Assembly (NCBI RefSeq): GCF_003385215.1
Contig: NZ_PQHW01000001.1
Coordinates: 62,001-126,000, forward strand
DNA from: Amycolatopsis thermalba
Lineage (GTDB): Bacteria; Actinomycetota; Actinomycetes; Mycobacteriales; Pseudonocardiaceae
Length of the DNA: 64,000 nt
Reading direction: 5' to 3'
Part shown: positions 7,740 through 16,195 of the stretch, one piece after another
Numbering within the stretch: position 1 is the stretch's first letter
Layout: every line of letters begins with the position of its first letter
Position numbers and translations under genes: made by a program
Notes under the pieces: model-generated
What the model saw: the letters and a program-made list of their open reading frames with translations, nothing else
The model's database searches: none
Told to the model about the DNA's origin: nothing

Positions 7740-8120
7740 ATGCGCTACCTGCTGATGATCTACAACTGCGAGCGGCCGCAACCGCCGGATCCGGGCTTCG
7801 CCGAAGCCCTGGCCCGGGTGACGGCGTTCGCCGACGAGCTGCGGCGGCGTGGCGTGCTGGTCGCCGGCGACCCGGTGCAGGACGTGCACACCGCGACGAC
7901 GGTGGCCGTGCGCGAGGGGCGGACGCTGATCACCGACGGGCCGTTCGTGGAGACGCACGAGCACCTGGGCGGCTACTACGTGCTGGACTGCCGGGACCTC
8001 GACGAGGCGCTGGAGCTGGCCGCGCTGTGCCCGTTCGCCGAGAGCGGCACCATCGAGGTCCGGCCGCTGGCGCACGTGCCCGGTGTCGGCCACAGCCCCG
8101 CGCCCTCCGGTGCCGGCTGA
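7740..8120 (+). CDS. YCII/DGPF-family protein, ECF42 partner
   Basis: A 126-residue YCII-domain protein. The diagnostic DGPF motif lies in [16 protein letters not shown] near residues 62-77, and the start [11 protein letters not shown] is typical. DGPF proteins are encoded beside ECF42 sigma factors in many actinobacteria. Their role in the switch is not settled, and no enzyme activity is established. The gene overlaps the sigma gene, so translation is probably coupled, and an ECF42-type promoter lies just upstream. The start has a GGGGAGG site. Confidence 0.85.
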   Translation: MRYLLMIYNCERPQPPDPGFAEALARVTAFADELRRRGVLVAGDPVQDVHTATTVAVREGRTLITDGPFVETHEHLGGYYVLDCRDLDEALELAALCPFAESGTIEVRPLAHVPGVGHSPAPSGAG

Positions 8121-9333
8121 GGCGGTCGGGCGCGTCTACCGCGAGCACCGCGCACGGATGCTGGCCGCGCTGGTCCGGGTGCTCGGCGATTTCGAGCTGG
8201 CCGAGGACGCGCTGCAGGACGCGTGCGCGCTGGCGTTGCGCGCGTGGCGGGAGACGGTGCCCGGCGATCCGGTCGCGTGGCTGCTCACCACCGCCCGGAA
8301 CCGGGCCATCGACCGGCTGCGGCGGGAGCGGGCGGGCCGGGAGAAGGAGGAGCGGGCCGGCGCCGGGTGGCCCGCGATGAGCGAGCCCGGCGCGGAACGC
8401 CTGCTCGCCATCGGTGACGAGCGGCTGAGCCTGATCTTCACCTGCTGCCACCCGGCACTGGCGCCCGAGGCCCGCGTCGCGCTCACGCTGCAGGCCGTGG
8501 CCGGGCTGACCGCGGCGGAGATCGCGCGCGTGTTCCTGGTGCCGGAGGCGACGCTGGCGCAGCGGCTGGTGCGGGCCAAGCGCAAGATCCGCGACGCCGG
8601 GATCAGCTTCGCCGTGCCGGCCGACCACCTGCTGCCGGAGCGGCTGTCCGGGGTGCTGGCGGTGGTGTACCTGATCTTCACGCAGGGCTACACGGCCGCG
8701 CCCGCGGAGGCGGGCACGCTGCGCGCCGAGGCGATCCGCCTCGCCAAGCTGATCGCCGCCCTCATGCCGGACGAGCCGGAAGCACTCGGGCTGGTCGCGC
8801 TGCTCCTGCTGCACGACTCGCGGGCCGCCGCGCGGCACTCCCCCACCGGCGAGGTGGTCCTGCTGGCCGACCAGGACCGCGGCCGCTGGGACCGGGCCGC
8901 GATCGCGGAGGCCGTCGGGGTGCTGGACCGCGCGCTGCGACACGGCACGCCCGGCCCGTACCAGCTGCAGGCGGCGATCGCGGCGCTGCACGCGCAGGCG
9001 CGCTCGGCCGGCGAGACCGACTGGCCGCGGATCGCCGCGCTCTACGCCGAACTGCTGCGGGTCGCGCCGTCGCCGGTGGTGGCGCTCAACCACGCGGTCG
9101 CCGTCGCGATGACCGACGGGCCCGCGGCCGGGCTGGCGCTGCTGGAGCGGATCGACGGCCTGGACCGCTACCACCTGTTCCACGCCGCCCGCGCGGACCT
9201 GCTGCGCCGGCTCGGCCGCGCCACCGAGGCCGCCACGGCCTACCGGCGGGCGCACGACCTGGCCGCGAACCCCGCCGACCGCCGCTTCCTGGCCGCCCGC
9301 CTGACCGCCCTCGGCGAGCCGGAGTCCACCTGA
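8083..9333 (+). CDS. ECF42-group RNA polymerase sigma factor
   Basis: A 416-residue sigma factor. Region 2 covers about residues 15-80 ([24 protein letters not shown]) and region 4 about 115-175 ([20 protein letters not shown]). The long C-terminal half (residues about 180-416) is alpha-helical and TPR-like, as in the ECF42 group, which has this extension instead of a classical anti-sigma factor. The start is uncertain: GTG 8083 or GTG 8110, both overlapping the DGPF gene. It would direct polymerase to TGTCGA/CG[A/T]C promoters. The signal sensed is unknown. Confidence 0.88.
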   Translation: MSATAPRPPVPAEAVGRVYREHRARMLAALVRVLGDFELAEDALQDACALALRAWRETVPGDPVAWLLTTARNRAIDRLRRERAGREKEERAGAGWPAMSEPGAERLLAIGDERLSLIFTCCHPALAPEARVALTLQAVAGLTAAEIARVFLVPEATLAQRLVRAKRKIRDAGISFAVPADHLLPERLSGVLAVVYLIFTQGYTAAPAEAGTLRAEAIRLAKLIAALMPDEPEALGLVALLLLHDSRAAARHSPTGEVVLLADQDRGRWDRAAIAEAVGVLDRALRHGTPGPYQLQAAIAALHAQARSAGETDWPRIAALYAELLRVAPSPVVALNHAVAVAMTDGPAAGLALLERIDGLDRYHLFHAARADLLRRLGRATEAATAYRRAHDLAANPADRRFLAARLTALGEPEST

Positions 9334-9532
9334 GACCGTCCATTCTCGGCCACCGGCCGGGGCTGCCCGGACATCGGCGGCGCCTGCCGTGCCGGCCGGA
9401 TCCGCGCCGTCCCGGACCGGAGCCGCGGCCGCGCTGAGCACGGTCACCAGCGGCCCGCGTGCGCTCGCCGACGGTTAGGCCGCCGGCGGCCGGGAAGCCA
9501 CCCCGGTGAACCGACTTCCGGGAGGCAGGACC

Positions 9533-9991
9533 ATGTCGCACACCCCCACCGCCGCGGGCACCGCCCGCACCGTCACCCAGATCCTCGCCGCGGTCGTCGC
9601 CGTGGTGTTCCTGCTGGTCGGCATCGCCGGGTTCATCCCGGGGCTCACCACGAACTACGACCAGCTCACCTTCGCCGGCCACCACTCGGGCGCGATGCTG
9701 CTCGGCGTGTTCGCCGTGTCGGTGCTGCACAACCTGGTGCACCTGCTGTTCGGCGTCGCCGGGCTGGTGCTGGCCCGCACCGCGCGCGGCGCCCGCGCCT
9801 TCCTCATCGGCGGCGGGCTCGTCTACCTCGTGCTGTGGCTCTACGGCCTGCTCATCGACCACGGCTCGGCGGCCAACTTCGTGCCGGTCAACGACGCCGA
9901 CAACTGGCTGCACCTGGGCCTGGGCGTCGGGATGATCGTGCTCGGCCTGTTCCCGCTCTCGGCGGGCCGTCCCCGCGCCGACACGCGCTGA
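9533..9991 (+). CDS. DUF4383 membrane protein
   Basis: A 152-residue integral membrane protein with four predicted helices (near 17-37, 58-85, 92-112 and 126-145). It has the HxxxxxLLGVFAVSVLHNLVHL pattern of DUF4383 proteins between helices. The start ATG 9533 has a GGGAGG site 6 bases upstream. The family is common in high-GC actinobacteria and its function is unknown. It stands alone. The preceding 200 bases show no gene. Confidence 0.78.
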   Translation: MSHTPTAAGTARTVTQILAAVVAVVFLLVGIAGFIPGLTTNYDQLTFAGHHSGAMLLGVFAVSVLHNLVHLLFGVAGLVLARTARGARAFLIGGGLVYLVLWLYGLLIDHGSAANFVPVNDADNWLHLGLGVGMIVLGLFPLSAGRPRADTR

Positions 9992-10016
9992 ACCGCGCGG
10001 GTGGCACGATGAGGCC

Positions 10017-11000
10017 ATGAGCAATGTCGAGGCGGACCCCGCCGAGCTGGTGTGCGGGGACCGGCCCGCCGCGGCGCGCACCGTGACCGTCCTGACGCCG
10101 CGCGATGTCCCGCTGGGCGGGCCACGCGCGATGCGGGTCCGCCGGACACTGCCGCAGCGGCAGCGGTCGCTGATCGGCGCGTGGTGCTTCGCCGACCACT
10201 ACGGCCCGGAGGACGTCGCCGCGGGCGGCGGCATGGACGTCGCGCCACACCCGCACACCGGGTTGCAGACCGCGAGCTGGCTGTTCAGCGGCCAGATCGA
10301 GCATCGCGACAGCCTCGGCACGCACGCGCTGGTCCGGCCCGGCGAGCTGAACCTGATGACCGGCGGGCACGGCATCGCGCACTCGGAGGTGTCCACACCG
10401 GACACCACGACGCTGCACGGTGTCCAGCTGTGGATCGCGCTGCCGGACGAGCACCGGCACACCGCGCGGGACTTCCACCACCACGCGCCGCCGGTGGCCG
10501 AGCTGCCCGGCGCGGCCGTGCGGGTCTTCCTGGGCAGCCTCGCCGGCAGCACCTCGCCGGTCCCGTCATTCACTCCCCTGCTCGGCGCCGAACTCACGCT
10601 CGGCCCCGGCGCGCGCGTCGTGCTGGACGTCGACCCGGCCTTCGAGCACGGCGTGCTGCAGGACCTCGGCGGGGTCACCGTCGCGGGCAGGAAGCTGAGC
10701 AACGGCGACCTCGCCTGCCTCGCGCCCGGCGCGGGTGAGCTGGAGCTGGTCAACGACGGCAGCGGCCCGGCGCGGGTCCTCCTGCTCGGCGGCGCCCCGT
10801 TCGCCGAGGAGATCGTGATGTGGTGGAACTTCGTGGGCCGCAGCCACGAGGAGATCGCCGCCTACCGGGCGGCCTGGCAGGCGGGGTCGGAGCAGTTCGG
10901 CCGGGTCGAGGGCTACCGGGGAGCGGTGTCCCGGCTGCCGGCGCCGGAGCTGCCGCACGCGCGCATCAAGGCGCGCCGCAACCCGCCTGCACCGGGGTAG
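10017..11000 (+). CDS. Pirin family protein
   Basis: A 327-residue bicupin of the pirin family. The N-terminal cupin carries the iron-site pattern PHPHTGLQTASWLFSGQIEH with HGIAHSE further on, and the C-terminal cupin covers about 190-300. Bacterial pirins include quercetinase-like dioxygenases, while others act as redox-linked regulators; sequence alone does not separate these. The ATG lacks a clear ribosome site, but a CACGAT hexamer 6 bases upstream hints at a leaderless start. Confidence 0.88.
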   Translation: MSNVEADPAELVCGDRPAAARTVTVLTPRDVPLGGPRAMRVRRTLPQRQRSLIGAWCFADHYGPEDVAAGGGMDVAPHPHTGLQTASWLFSGQIEHRDSLGTHALVRPGELNLMTGGHGIAHSEVSTPDTTTLHGVQLWIALPDEHRHTARDFHHHAPPVAELPGAAVRVFLGSLAGSTSPVPSFTPLLGAELTLGPGARVVLDVDPAFEHGVLQDLGGVTVAGRKLSNGDLACLAPGAGELELVNDGSGPARVLLLGGAPFAEEIVMWWNFVGRSHEEIAAYRAAWQAGSEQFGRVEGYRGAVSRLPAPELPHARIKARRNPPAPG

Positions 11001-11065
11001 TTCCGGCCCGCGGATGGACGGCACACTGGTGACGGGGCGGCTCGCGACCGGGTGCGGAGGTGCGG

Positions 11066-11425
11066 ATGGCGGTGCTCGACGATGTTCGCGCGCTGGGCTC
11101 GGAGCTCGAGCGCTCGTATCCGGTGTACGTGCGCGGCCGGTTGAAGTTCCGGGTCCGGCAGATCGTCTACGTCACGTTCTCCCCCGACGAAACGGTGATG
11201 GAGTTCGCGTTCCCCAAGGAGGAGCGCGCCGCGCTCGTCGCCGGCGAGCCGCACAAGTTCCGGCTGCCGTCGGCGCCGGACATGCGGTTCAACTGGGTTC
11301 GCGCCGAGCTCGCCGCGCTGGACCCGGCCCGGGCCCGCGAGCTCGTCGTGGACGCGTGGCGGATGGTGGTCCCCCGGAAGCTCTCCCGCGCCTACGACCT
11401 CGCCCATCCCGGCGGCCCGGGATGA
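11066..11425 (+). CDS. MmcQ/YjbR family protein
   Basis: A 119-residue protein of the MmcQ/YjbR fold (double-wing DNA-binding-like). It has the typical FRVRQIVYVTFSPDETVMEFAFP sheet (shown here in overlap with the family pattern) and a C-terminal helix with the AWRMVVPRKL segment. Molecular function is unproven for the family. ATG 11066 is preferred over GTG 11060 because a GGAGG site is 5 bases before it. It ends next to the ArsR gene. Confidence 0.75.
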   Translation: MAVLDDVRALGSELERSYPVYVRGRLKFRVRQIVYVTFSPDETVMEFAFPKEERAALVAGEPHKFRLPSAPDMRFNWVRAELAALDPARARELVVDAWRMVVPRKLSRAYDLAHPGGPG

Positions 11426-11451
11426 CGGTCGCGCCGGATAACCTGGACGCC

Positions 11452-11784
11452 ATGACGGAAGCCGCGGTCACCCCGGACCCCGACGTCGTCCGCGCGCTGC
11501 GGGCGCTGTCCAATCCGGTGCGCCTGCAGCTGCTGTCCTGGCTGCGCGAACCCGAGCGGCACTTCCCGATGGACCAGGCGATCGCCGATCCGGCCGAGGT
11601 CGGGGTGTGCGTGAGCCACATCCAGGCCAAGGCGGGGCTCGCCCAGTCCACGGTGTCGGCGTACCTGGCCGAGCTGCAGCGCGCCGGCCTCGTGCGCGCC
11701 ACCCGCGTCGGCAAGTGGACCCACTACAAGCGCGACGAGCAACGCATCGCCGAGCTGGTCGCGGTGCTCGGCCAGACCCTCTGA
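11452..11784 (+). CDS. ArsR family transcriptional regulator
   Basis: A 110-residue winged-helix repressor: ALRALSNPVRLQLLSWL leads to the recognition region AGLAQSTVSAYLAELQRAGL and the wing VRATRVGKWTHYKRDE. There is no metal-binding ELCVCDL motif; a VCVSHIQAK segment takes its place, so it may sense something other than metal. I favour ATG 11452, with TAACCT 7 bases upstream (leaderless). ATG 11422 overlapping the previous stop is the alternative. The palindromic site before the luciferase-like gene 69 bases downstream is its likely target. Confidence 0.82.
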   Translation: MTEAAVTPDPDVVRALRALSNPVRLQLLSWLREPERHFPMDQAIADPAEVGVCVSHIQAKAGLAQSTVSAYLAELQRAGLVRATRVGKWTHYKRDEQRIAELVAVLGQTL

Positions 11785-11826
11785 CGCCCCCCGCTCCCCT
11801 GGACGGGAGGCCCACGCACGCGCTCA

Positions 11827-11852
11827 TATCGAGAATCTGCGATACTTCGATA
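11827..11852. promoter_or_regulatory. Operator-like inverted repeat over the luciferase-like gene start
   Basis: TATCGA at 11827-11832 pairs with TCGATA at 11847-11852, with inner ATC/GAT symmetry. It overlaps a GATACT -10-like hexamer placed 7 bases before the ATG at 11854. Binding by the adjacent ArsR protein would block transcription start. Confidence 0.6.
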
Positions 11853-11853
11853 C

Positions 11854-12702
11854 ATGGATGACCTGGGCACGTTCGGGATCTACACGTTCGACTTCGAGCA
11901 CCAGCCGGCGGCACTGATGCGGGAGTCGGTCCGGGAACTGGAGGAGCAGGGCTGGCGCGCCTTCTGGTTCCCCGAGATCGGCGGACGCGAGGCGTTCACG
12001 CAGGCCGCCGTCCTCCTCGCGGCCACCGAGCGGCTGCGCGTCGTCAACGGCATCGCGCAGATCTGGTCGCACCCGGCGGCCTCGGCACACGGCGCGGCCG
12101 CCCTGCTGGCCGACGCCTACCCCGGCCGGCACGTCCTCGGCCTCGGCTTCGGCGGCACGCCCCACCCGGGCGTGAAACCGCTGGCCGCCCTGCGCACCTA
12201 CCTCGACGAGCTGGACGCGCGGGAGTCCGCGGCTCCGATCCGCCGCATCCTGGCCGCCTACGGGCCGAAGATGCTCGAACTCGCGCGGGACCGGGCCGCG
12301 GGCGCGCAGACCTACCACGTCAACGTCGAGCACACCGCCCAGGCACGCGGGATCCTCGGCCCGGACGCGTTCCTCGCCGTCGAGCACGCGGTGCTGTTCG
12401 AGACCGACCCGGCGAAGGCCCGGGCGGTCGCGCGGGAGCACCTGCACACCTACCTGACCACGCCGTACAACGTCGCCAAGTTCCGGCGGCTGGGCTACAC
12501 CGAGGACGACCTCGCCGGTGGCGGCAGCGACCGGATCGTCGACGACCTGGTGTTCTGGGGCGACACCGCGACCATCGCCGAGAAGCTTCGCCGGCACGTG
12601 GCGGCGGGCGCGGATCACGTCGCCGTGCAGGTCATCGGCATCCCGCCGGGCTCGACCGCGCGGCCGCGCTGGCGCGAACTCGGCGAGGCGCTCCTGCCCT
12701 GA
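11854..12702 (+). CDS. Luciferase-like (LLM) F420-dependent oxidoreductase
   Basis: A 282-residue TIM-barrel protein of the bacterial luciferase superfamily, close to the F420-dependent group described as TIGR03620. Visible features are GIYTFDFEH at the start, the WRAFWFPEIGGREAF active-site loop near residue 33, and the C-terminal barrel strand with ADHVAVQVIG. It probably transfers hydride between F420 and an unknown substrate in the cytosol. It follows the ArsR gene and an operator-like repeat. The transcript is probably leaderless. Confidence 0.85.
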   Translation: MDDLGTFGIYTFDFEHQPAALMRESVRELEEQGWRAFWFPEIGGREAFTQAAVLLAATERLRVVNGIAQIWSHPAASAHGAAALLADAYPGRHVLGLGFGGTPHPGVKPLAALRTYLDELDARESAAPIRRILAAYGPKMLELARDRAAGAQTYHVNVEHTAQARGILGPDAFLAVEHAVLFETDPAKARAVAREHLHTYLTTPYNVAKFRRLGYTEDDLAGGGSDRIVDDLVFWGDTATIAEKLRRHVAAGADHVAVQVIGIPPGSTARPRWRELGEALLP

Positions 12703-12752
12703 CCGGTTTTCCTGTGGACTCTCTCAGGATGGATAGCGTAGCTTCCCGTATT

Positions 12753-12769
12753 GGATAGTTGCCCTATCC
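12753..12769 (+). promoter_or_regulatory. GGATAG-N5-CTATCC inverted repeat
   Basis: A perfect 6-bp inverted repeat (12753-12758 and 12764-12769) lies 18 bases before the start of the membrane operon at 12787. A further GGATAG copy near 12730 makes a possible second half-site. The binding protein is unknown. Confidence 0.45.
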
Positions 12770-12786
12770 GACTGGGAGGAGAAACC

Positions 12787-13746
12787 ATGACAACCCTGCT
12801 CGGCCGGGTCCCGGCCTGGCACCGCCCGATGATGTGGACCGCCGGGCTCATGGCCGGCATGACCGTGGTGTCGCTCGCCGGCCTGGCGCTCGACGACCGG
12901 GTCCTGCTCGGCGCGCCGATCTGGCTCAAGCCGCTCAAGTTCGCGATCTCGATCGCGGTGTACTGCGTGACCTGGGCGTGGTTGCTCACGCTGCTGCGCC
13001 GGGGACAGCGCCTGGCCGCCGGGGTGTCCACCGCGATCGCGGTGATCGTGGTGGTCGAGTACGCGATCATCGTGCTGCAGGTGGTTCGCGGCCGGGCGAG
13101 CCACTTCAACGCCGCGACCGCGTTCGACGCCGCCCTGTTCGCGATCATGGGCGTGTCGATCGCGGCGCTGTGGACGGGCACGCTCGTGCTCACGATCCTG
13201 CTGCTGCGCACGGAGATCGCCGATCCGGCGGCGCGGTGGGCCATCCGGCTCGGCGCGGTCGTGTCGCTGGCCGGGATCGGGCTCGGCGCGCTGATGGTCG
13301 GACCGACCGAGGAGCAGTCGCGGTCGCTGCGGGACGGCACGTTCGAAGGTCTCATCGGCGCGCACAGCGTGGGCGTGGCCGACGGCGGGCCGGGCATGCC
13401 GCTCACCGGGTGGAGCACGACCGGCGGCGACCTGCGGATCCCGCACTTCGTGGGCATGCACGCGCTGCAGGTGCTGCCGCTGTTCGCGCTCCTGCTGACC
13501 GTGCTGGCCCGGCGGTTCGCGCGCCTGGAGTCCGGCCTCGTGCGGGCGCGGCTGGTGGCGGTGGCCGGGTTCGGCTACGCCGGCGTGGTGGCGCTGGTGA
13601 CCTGGCAGGCATTGCGCGGGCAGCCGCTGATCCGCCCCGACGCCTGGACGTCGCTGGCGCTGGCCGGGCTGGTCCTCGGCGGCGCGGCGGGCGCGTCCTG
13701 GGCGCTGGCCGCCTCGCGCGACCGCGTGGAAGCGGGGGTCTCGTGA
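12787..13746 (+). CDS. Hypothetical multi-pass membrane protein
   Basis: A 319-residue integral membrane protein with about eight predicted helices. A conserved-looking WLKPLKFAISIAVYCVTWAW segment is near residue 42, and a large hydrophilic loop with a DGGPGMPLTGWS stretch lies near residue 200. I do not recognise the family. The start has a GGGAGGAG site. It overlaps the ABA4-like gene by GTGA, so the two are co-translated and may act together in the membrane. Confidence 0.7.
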   Translation: MTTLLGRVPAWHRPMMWTAGLMAGMTVVSLAGLALDDRVLLGAPIWLKPLKFAISIAVYCVTWAWLLTLLRRGQRLAAGVSTAIAVIVVVEYAIIVLQVVRGRASHFNAATAFDAALFAIMGVSIAALWTGTLVLTILLLRTEIADPAARWAIRLGAVVSLAGIGLGALMVGPTEEQSRSLRDGTFEGLIGAHSVGVADGGPGMPLTGWSTTGGDLRIPHFVGMHALQVLPLFALLLTVLARRFARLESGLVRARLVAVAGFGYAGVVALVTWQALRGQPLIRPDAWTSLALAGLVLGGAAGASWALAASRDRVEAGVS

Positions 13747-14186
13747 GCACGACGAGCCTGTTCCAGATCACCTTCTACCTGGCCGCGCCGTTCTGGGCGC
13801 TGATGATCCTCGCGCCGGGATGGTCCGGGACGCGGCGGGTCATCGCCTCGCCGTGGATCGTCCTGCCGCCCCTGGCGATCTACACCGTGTTCGCGATCGG
13901 CGACTTCGGCACGCTGTGGGCGGTGGTGAGCCGCCCGGACCTGGAGACGCTGCGGGCGTTCCTGGGCACCCCCGAGGGCGCGGCGGCGATCTGGGCGCAC
14001 CTGATCGCCTTCGACCTGTTCATCGGCCGCTGGATGTACTTCGACGCACGGGAGCGGGACGTGCGTCACGCGTTCCTGGCGCCGATCCTGGTGCTGACGA
14101 TCCTGCTGTCGCCGTTCGGGTTGCTGGCGTACCTGGCGGTCCGCTCGGCGCGAAGTCCACAGAGGACACTTTCGGCGCGGCGATGA
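13743..14186 (+). CDS. ABA4-like (DUF4281) membrane protein
   Basis: A 147-residue protein with four predicted helices. The signature HLIAFDLFIGRWMYFDARER and the final LLSPFGLLAYL segment match the ABA4-like/DUF4281 family. Plant ABA4 is needed for neoxanthin synthesis; bacterial members are uncharacterised. The start is GTG 13743, overlapping the previous stop (GTGA), and its own stop overlaps the GrpB gene (ATGA). The three genes look like one operon. Confidence 0.8.
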   Translation: MSTTSLFQITFYLAAPFWALMILAPGWSGTRRVIASPWIVLPPLAIYTVFAIGDFGTLWAVVSRPDLETLRAFLGTPEGAAAIWAHLIAFDLFIGRWMYFDARERDVRHAFLAPILVLTILLSPFGLLAYLAVRSARSPQRTLSARR

Positions 14187-14815
14187 CGCGCTGGAAGGGC
14201 GGGTCCAGCGCTGCTGGCTTCGGGGTGGTGGCCACGTTCGCGGGGATCACCCGCCACCACGACCTCGATCCGGACGAGAACCCGTGGGTGCACCGCCCGC
14301 CCGCGCCGGTGACCGTGCGGATCGTGCCCTACGACCCGGCCTGGCCGCGCCGCTACCGGGAACTGGCATCGGGAATCCGCGCGGCGCTCGGGGCGGCCGT
14401 CCTGGATCTGGAGCACGTCGGCTCGACCTCGGTGCCCGGGCTGGCCGCGAAGGACGTCATCGACATCGACCTCACCGTCGCCGACCCGCGCGCGGAGGAC
14501 GCCTACGTGCCCGCGCTGGAGCGGCGGGGGTACGTGCTGACGATCCGGGAGCCGTCCTTCCACGAGCACCGCTGCCTGACCCTGGCCGAGCCGCGGGTGA
14601 ACCTGCACGTGTTCGGGCCGGACTGCCCGGAGACCATCCGGCACCGCCTCTTCCGCGACTGGCTGCGCGCCCATCCCGGCGACCGCGTGCGCTACCAGGA
14701 GGCGAAGCTGGCCGCGATCCCCGGCGGCGGCACCGTGATGGACTACAACGCCCGCAAGCAGGCCACGATCCGCGAGATCCACGACCGGCTGTTCCGCGCC
14801 CACGGGATGCTCTAG
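14183..14815 (+). CDS. GrpB family (UPF0157) nucleotidyltransferase-like protein
   Basis: A 210-residue protein with a GrpB domain from about residue 45. It shows VRIVPYDPAWPRRY, the nucleotidyltransferase-like LEHVGSTSVPGLAAK with the acidic IDIDLTV strand, and YNARKQATIREI near the end. GrpB proteins have a polymerase-beta-type fold; their substrate is unknown. The N-terminal 40 residues, including FAGITRHHDLDPDENPW, are outside the core domain. Its start overlaps the ABA4-like stop by ATGA. Confidence 0.85.
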   Translation: MTRWKGGSSAAGFGVVATFAGITRHHDLDPDENPWVHRPPAPVTVRIVPYDPAWPRRYRELASGIRAALGAAVLDLEHVGSTSVPGLAAKDVIDIDLTVADPRAEDAYVPALERRGYVLTIREPSFHEHRCLTLAEPRVNLHVFGPDCPETIRHRLFRDWLRAHPGDRVRYQEAKLAAIPGGGTVMDYNARKQATIREIHDRLFRAHGML

Positions 14816-14828
14816 ATCCCGGCGGTGC

Positions 14829-15164
14829 TCACGCCACGGGAGCGCCGCCGAAGCCGATCTCGTTGCCGTCGGGGTCGCGGAAGGTGATCTTGCGGACGCC
14901 GTTGTCGTAGATCTCGCGCTGGGCCGGTTCCAGCCCGCGTTCGGCGATTCCGGCGACCACCGCGTCCAGGTCGTCGACGAAGATCGTGTGCTGCGCGTGG
15001 CCCGCGTGCCCGGGCCGGTGCTCGATGTAGACGTAGCGGTGCTCGGCCAGCTCCCACACCGCCTCGACGTCGTTCGGCTCGAAGGTGATCGGTCCCAGCA
15101 GCCGCTCGTACCACTCGCGCGCGGCGGCGTAATCGCTGACCGGGATCCCGGCGAAGAGGTCCAT
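14829..15164 (-). CDS. VOC family (glyoxalase-like) protein
   Basis: A 111-residue vicinal-oxygen-chelate protein with one beta-alpha-beta-beta-beta repeat pair: FAGIPVSDYAAAREWYERLL at the start and ITFRDPDGNEIGFGG at the end. VOC proteins are often dimeric metal enzymes or resistance proteins; the activity here is unknown. A TAGGCT hexamer lies 7 bases before the ATG, suggesting a leaderless message. It is divergent from the GNAT gene by 72 bases. Confidence 0.85.
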   Translation of the reverse strand: MDLFAGIPVSDYAAAREWYERLLGPITFEPNDVEAVWELAEHRYVYIEHRPGHAGHAQHTIFVDDLDAVVAGIAERGLEPAQREIYDNGVRKITFRDPDGNEIGFGGAPVA

Positions 15165-15236
15165 GCGCCGCAGCCTAGCCACGACCGGCCGAAAACCGGG
15201 TGCCCTCACCCTCCCCGGTGGTGTGTGATCGGCGGT

Positions 15237-16091
15237 ATGACGATCGAACCAGCCGCCGGCGACCTGGCCGGGGCCGTGGCCGCACTGCGGGAGTGGCAGC
15301 GCGACGACGCGCCGGTGCAGCTGCATCCGGGCGACGTCGGCTGGTTCTGGCGCTCCGGCGCGGAGGCCACGGCCGCGGCGGTCCGGACCTGGTGCCGGGA
15401 CGGGCGGATCGTCACCGCCGGGCTGCTGGACGGACCCGATCTGCTGCGGCTGGCGGTCGCACCGGGCGCGCTCCGGGACGAGGAGCTGGCCCGGCAGCTG
15501 GCCGGCGACCTCGCCGACCCGGCGCGTGGTGTCCTGCCGCCGGGCAAGGTGTTCCTGGAAGCCCCTCCCGGCGCGCTGGTCCGGGACCTGCTCGCCGAGG
15601 ACGGCTGGCGCGCCGGCGAGGCGTGGACGCCGCTGGTCCGCGACCTGACCGAGCCGGTGGCGGACCCGGGCCTGCGGATCGAGGTGACCGGGCCGGAGCA
15701 GGCTCCCGCGTGGAGCGCCGTGCTGCGCGCGTCCTTCGACGGCTCGACGTTCACCGAGCAGCGCTGGCACGCGATGGCGGCGGGCGCCCCGTTCGCCGAC
15801 GCCCGCTGCCTGCTCGCCTACGACCGGGGCACGGCGGTGGCGGCGGTGGCGGTCTGGTCGGCCGGCCCGGGCAGGCGCGGGTTGCTGGAGCCGGTGGGCG
15901 TGCACCCCGGCCACCGGCGGCACGGCCACGGCCGGGCGATCACCCTCGCCGCGGCGGCCGCACTCCGCGAACTGGGCTCGTCGAGCGCGCTGGTCTCCAC
16001 CCCGAGCACCAACGTCGCCGCGGTGGCCACCTACCGCTCGGCCGGCTTCCGGCAGCTGCCCGAGCGCCTGGACCTCTACCGCGACACCTAG
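15237..16091 (+). CDS. GNAT family N-acetyltransferase
   Basis: A 284-residue protein. The C-terminal GNAT domain (about residues 145-284) has the acetyl-CoA loop VGVHPGHRRHGHGRAIT and the late TNVAAVATYRSAGFRQL segment. The N-terminal half is a degenerate GNAT-like region without a clear CoA loop. The substrate is unknown. The gene ends with a rare-for-this-genome TAG. A degenerate copy of the final codons, also ending in TAG, lies about 100 bases downstream. Confidence 0.82.
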   Translation: MTIEPAAGDLAGAVAALREWQRDDAPVQLHPGDVGWFWRSGAEATAAAVRTWCRDGRIVTAGLLDGPDLLRLAVAPGALRDEELARQLAGDLADPARGVLPPGKVFLEAPPGALVRDLLAEDGWRAGEAWTPLVRDLTEPVADPGLRIEVTGPEQAPAWSAVLRASFDGSTFTEQRWHAMAAGAPFADARCLLAYDRGTAVAAVAVWSAGPGRRGLLEPVGVHPGHRRHGHGRAITLAAAAALRELGSSSALVSTPSTNVAAVATYRSAGFRQLPERLDLYRDT

Positions 16092-16195
16092 GGAGTCTTC
16101 TCAGCACGCTGCCGGGCGCGGAAAAAGGGGGCTGCACGGCCGCTTCCGCGGCCCGGCCACCCGCCGAGCGCGCCGCCTACCACCGCGACGCCTAG
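16092..16195 (+). repeat. Degenerate copy of the GNAT gene's last codons
   Basis: The stretch 16154-16195 reads RPPAERAAYHRDA-stop, compared with RQLPERLDLYRDT-stop at the end of the GNAT gene. Both are followed by GGG, both use TAG, and the two stops are 104 bases apart, so the copy is out of frame with the gene. The first 60 bases hold no recognisable feature. It resembles the clearer tail repeats at 38.2 kb. Confidence 0.5.
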
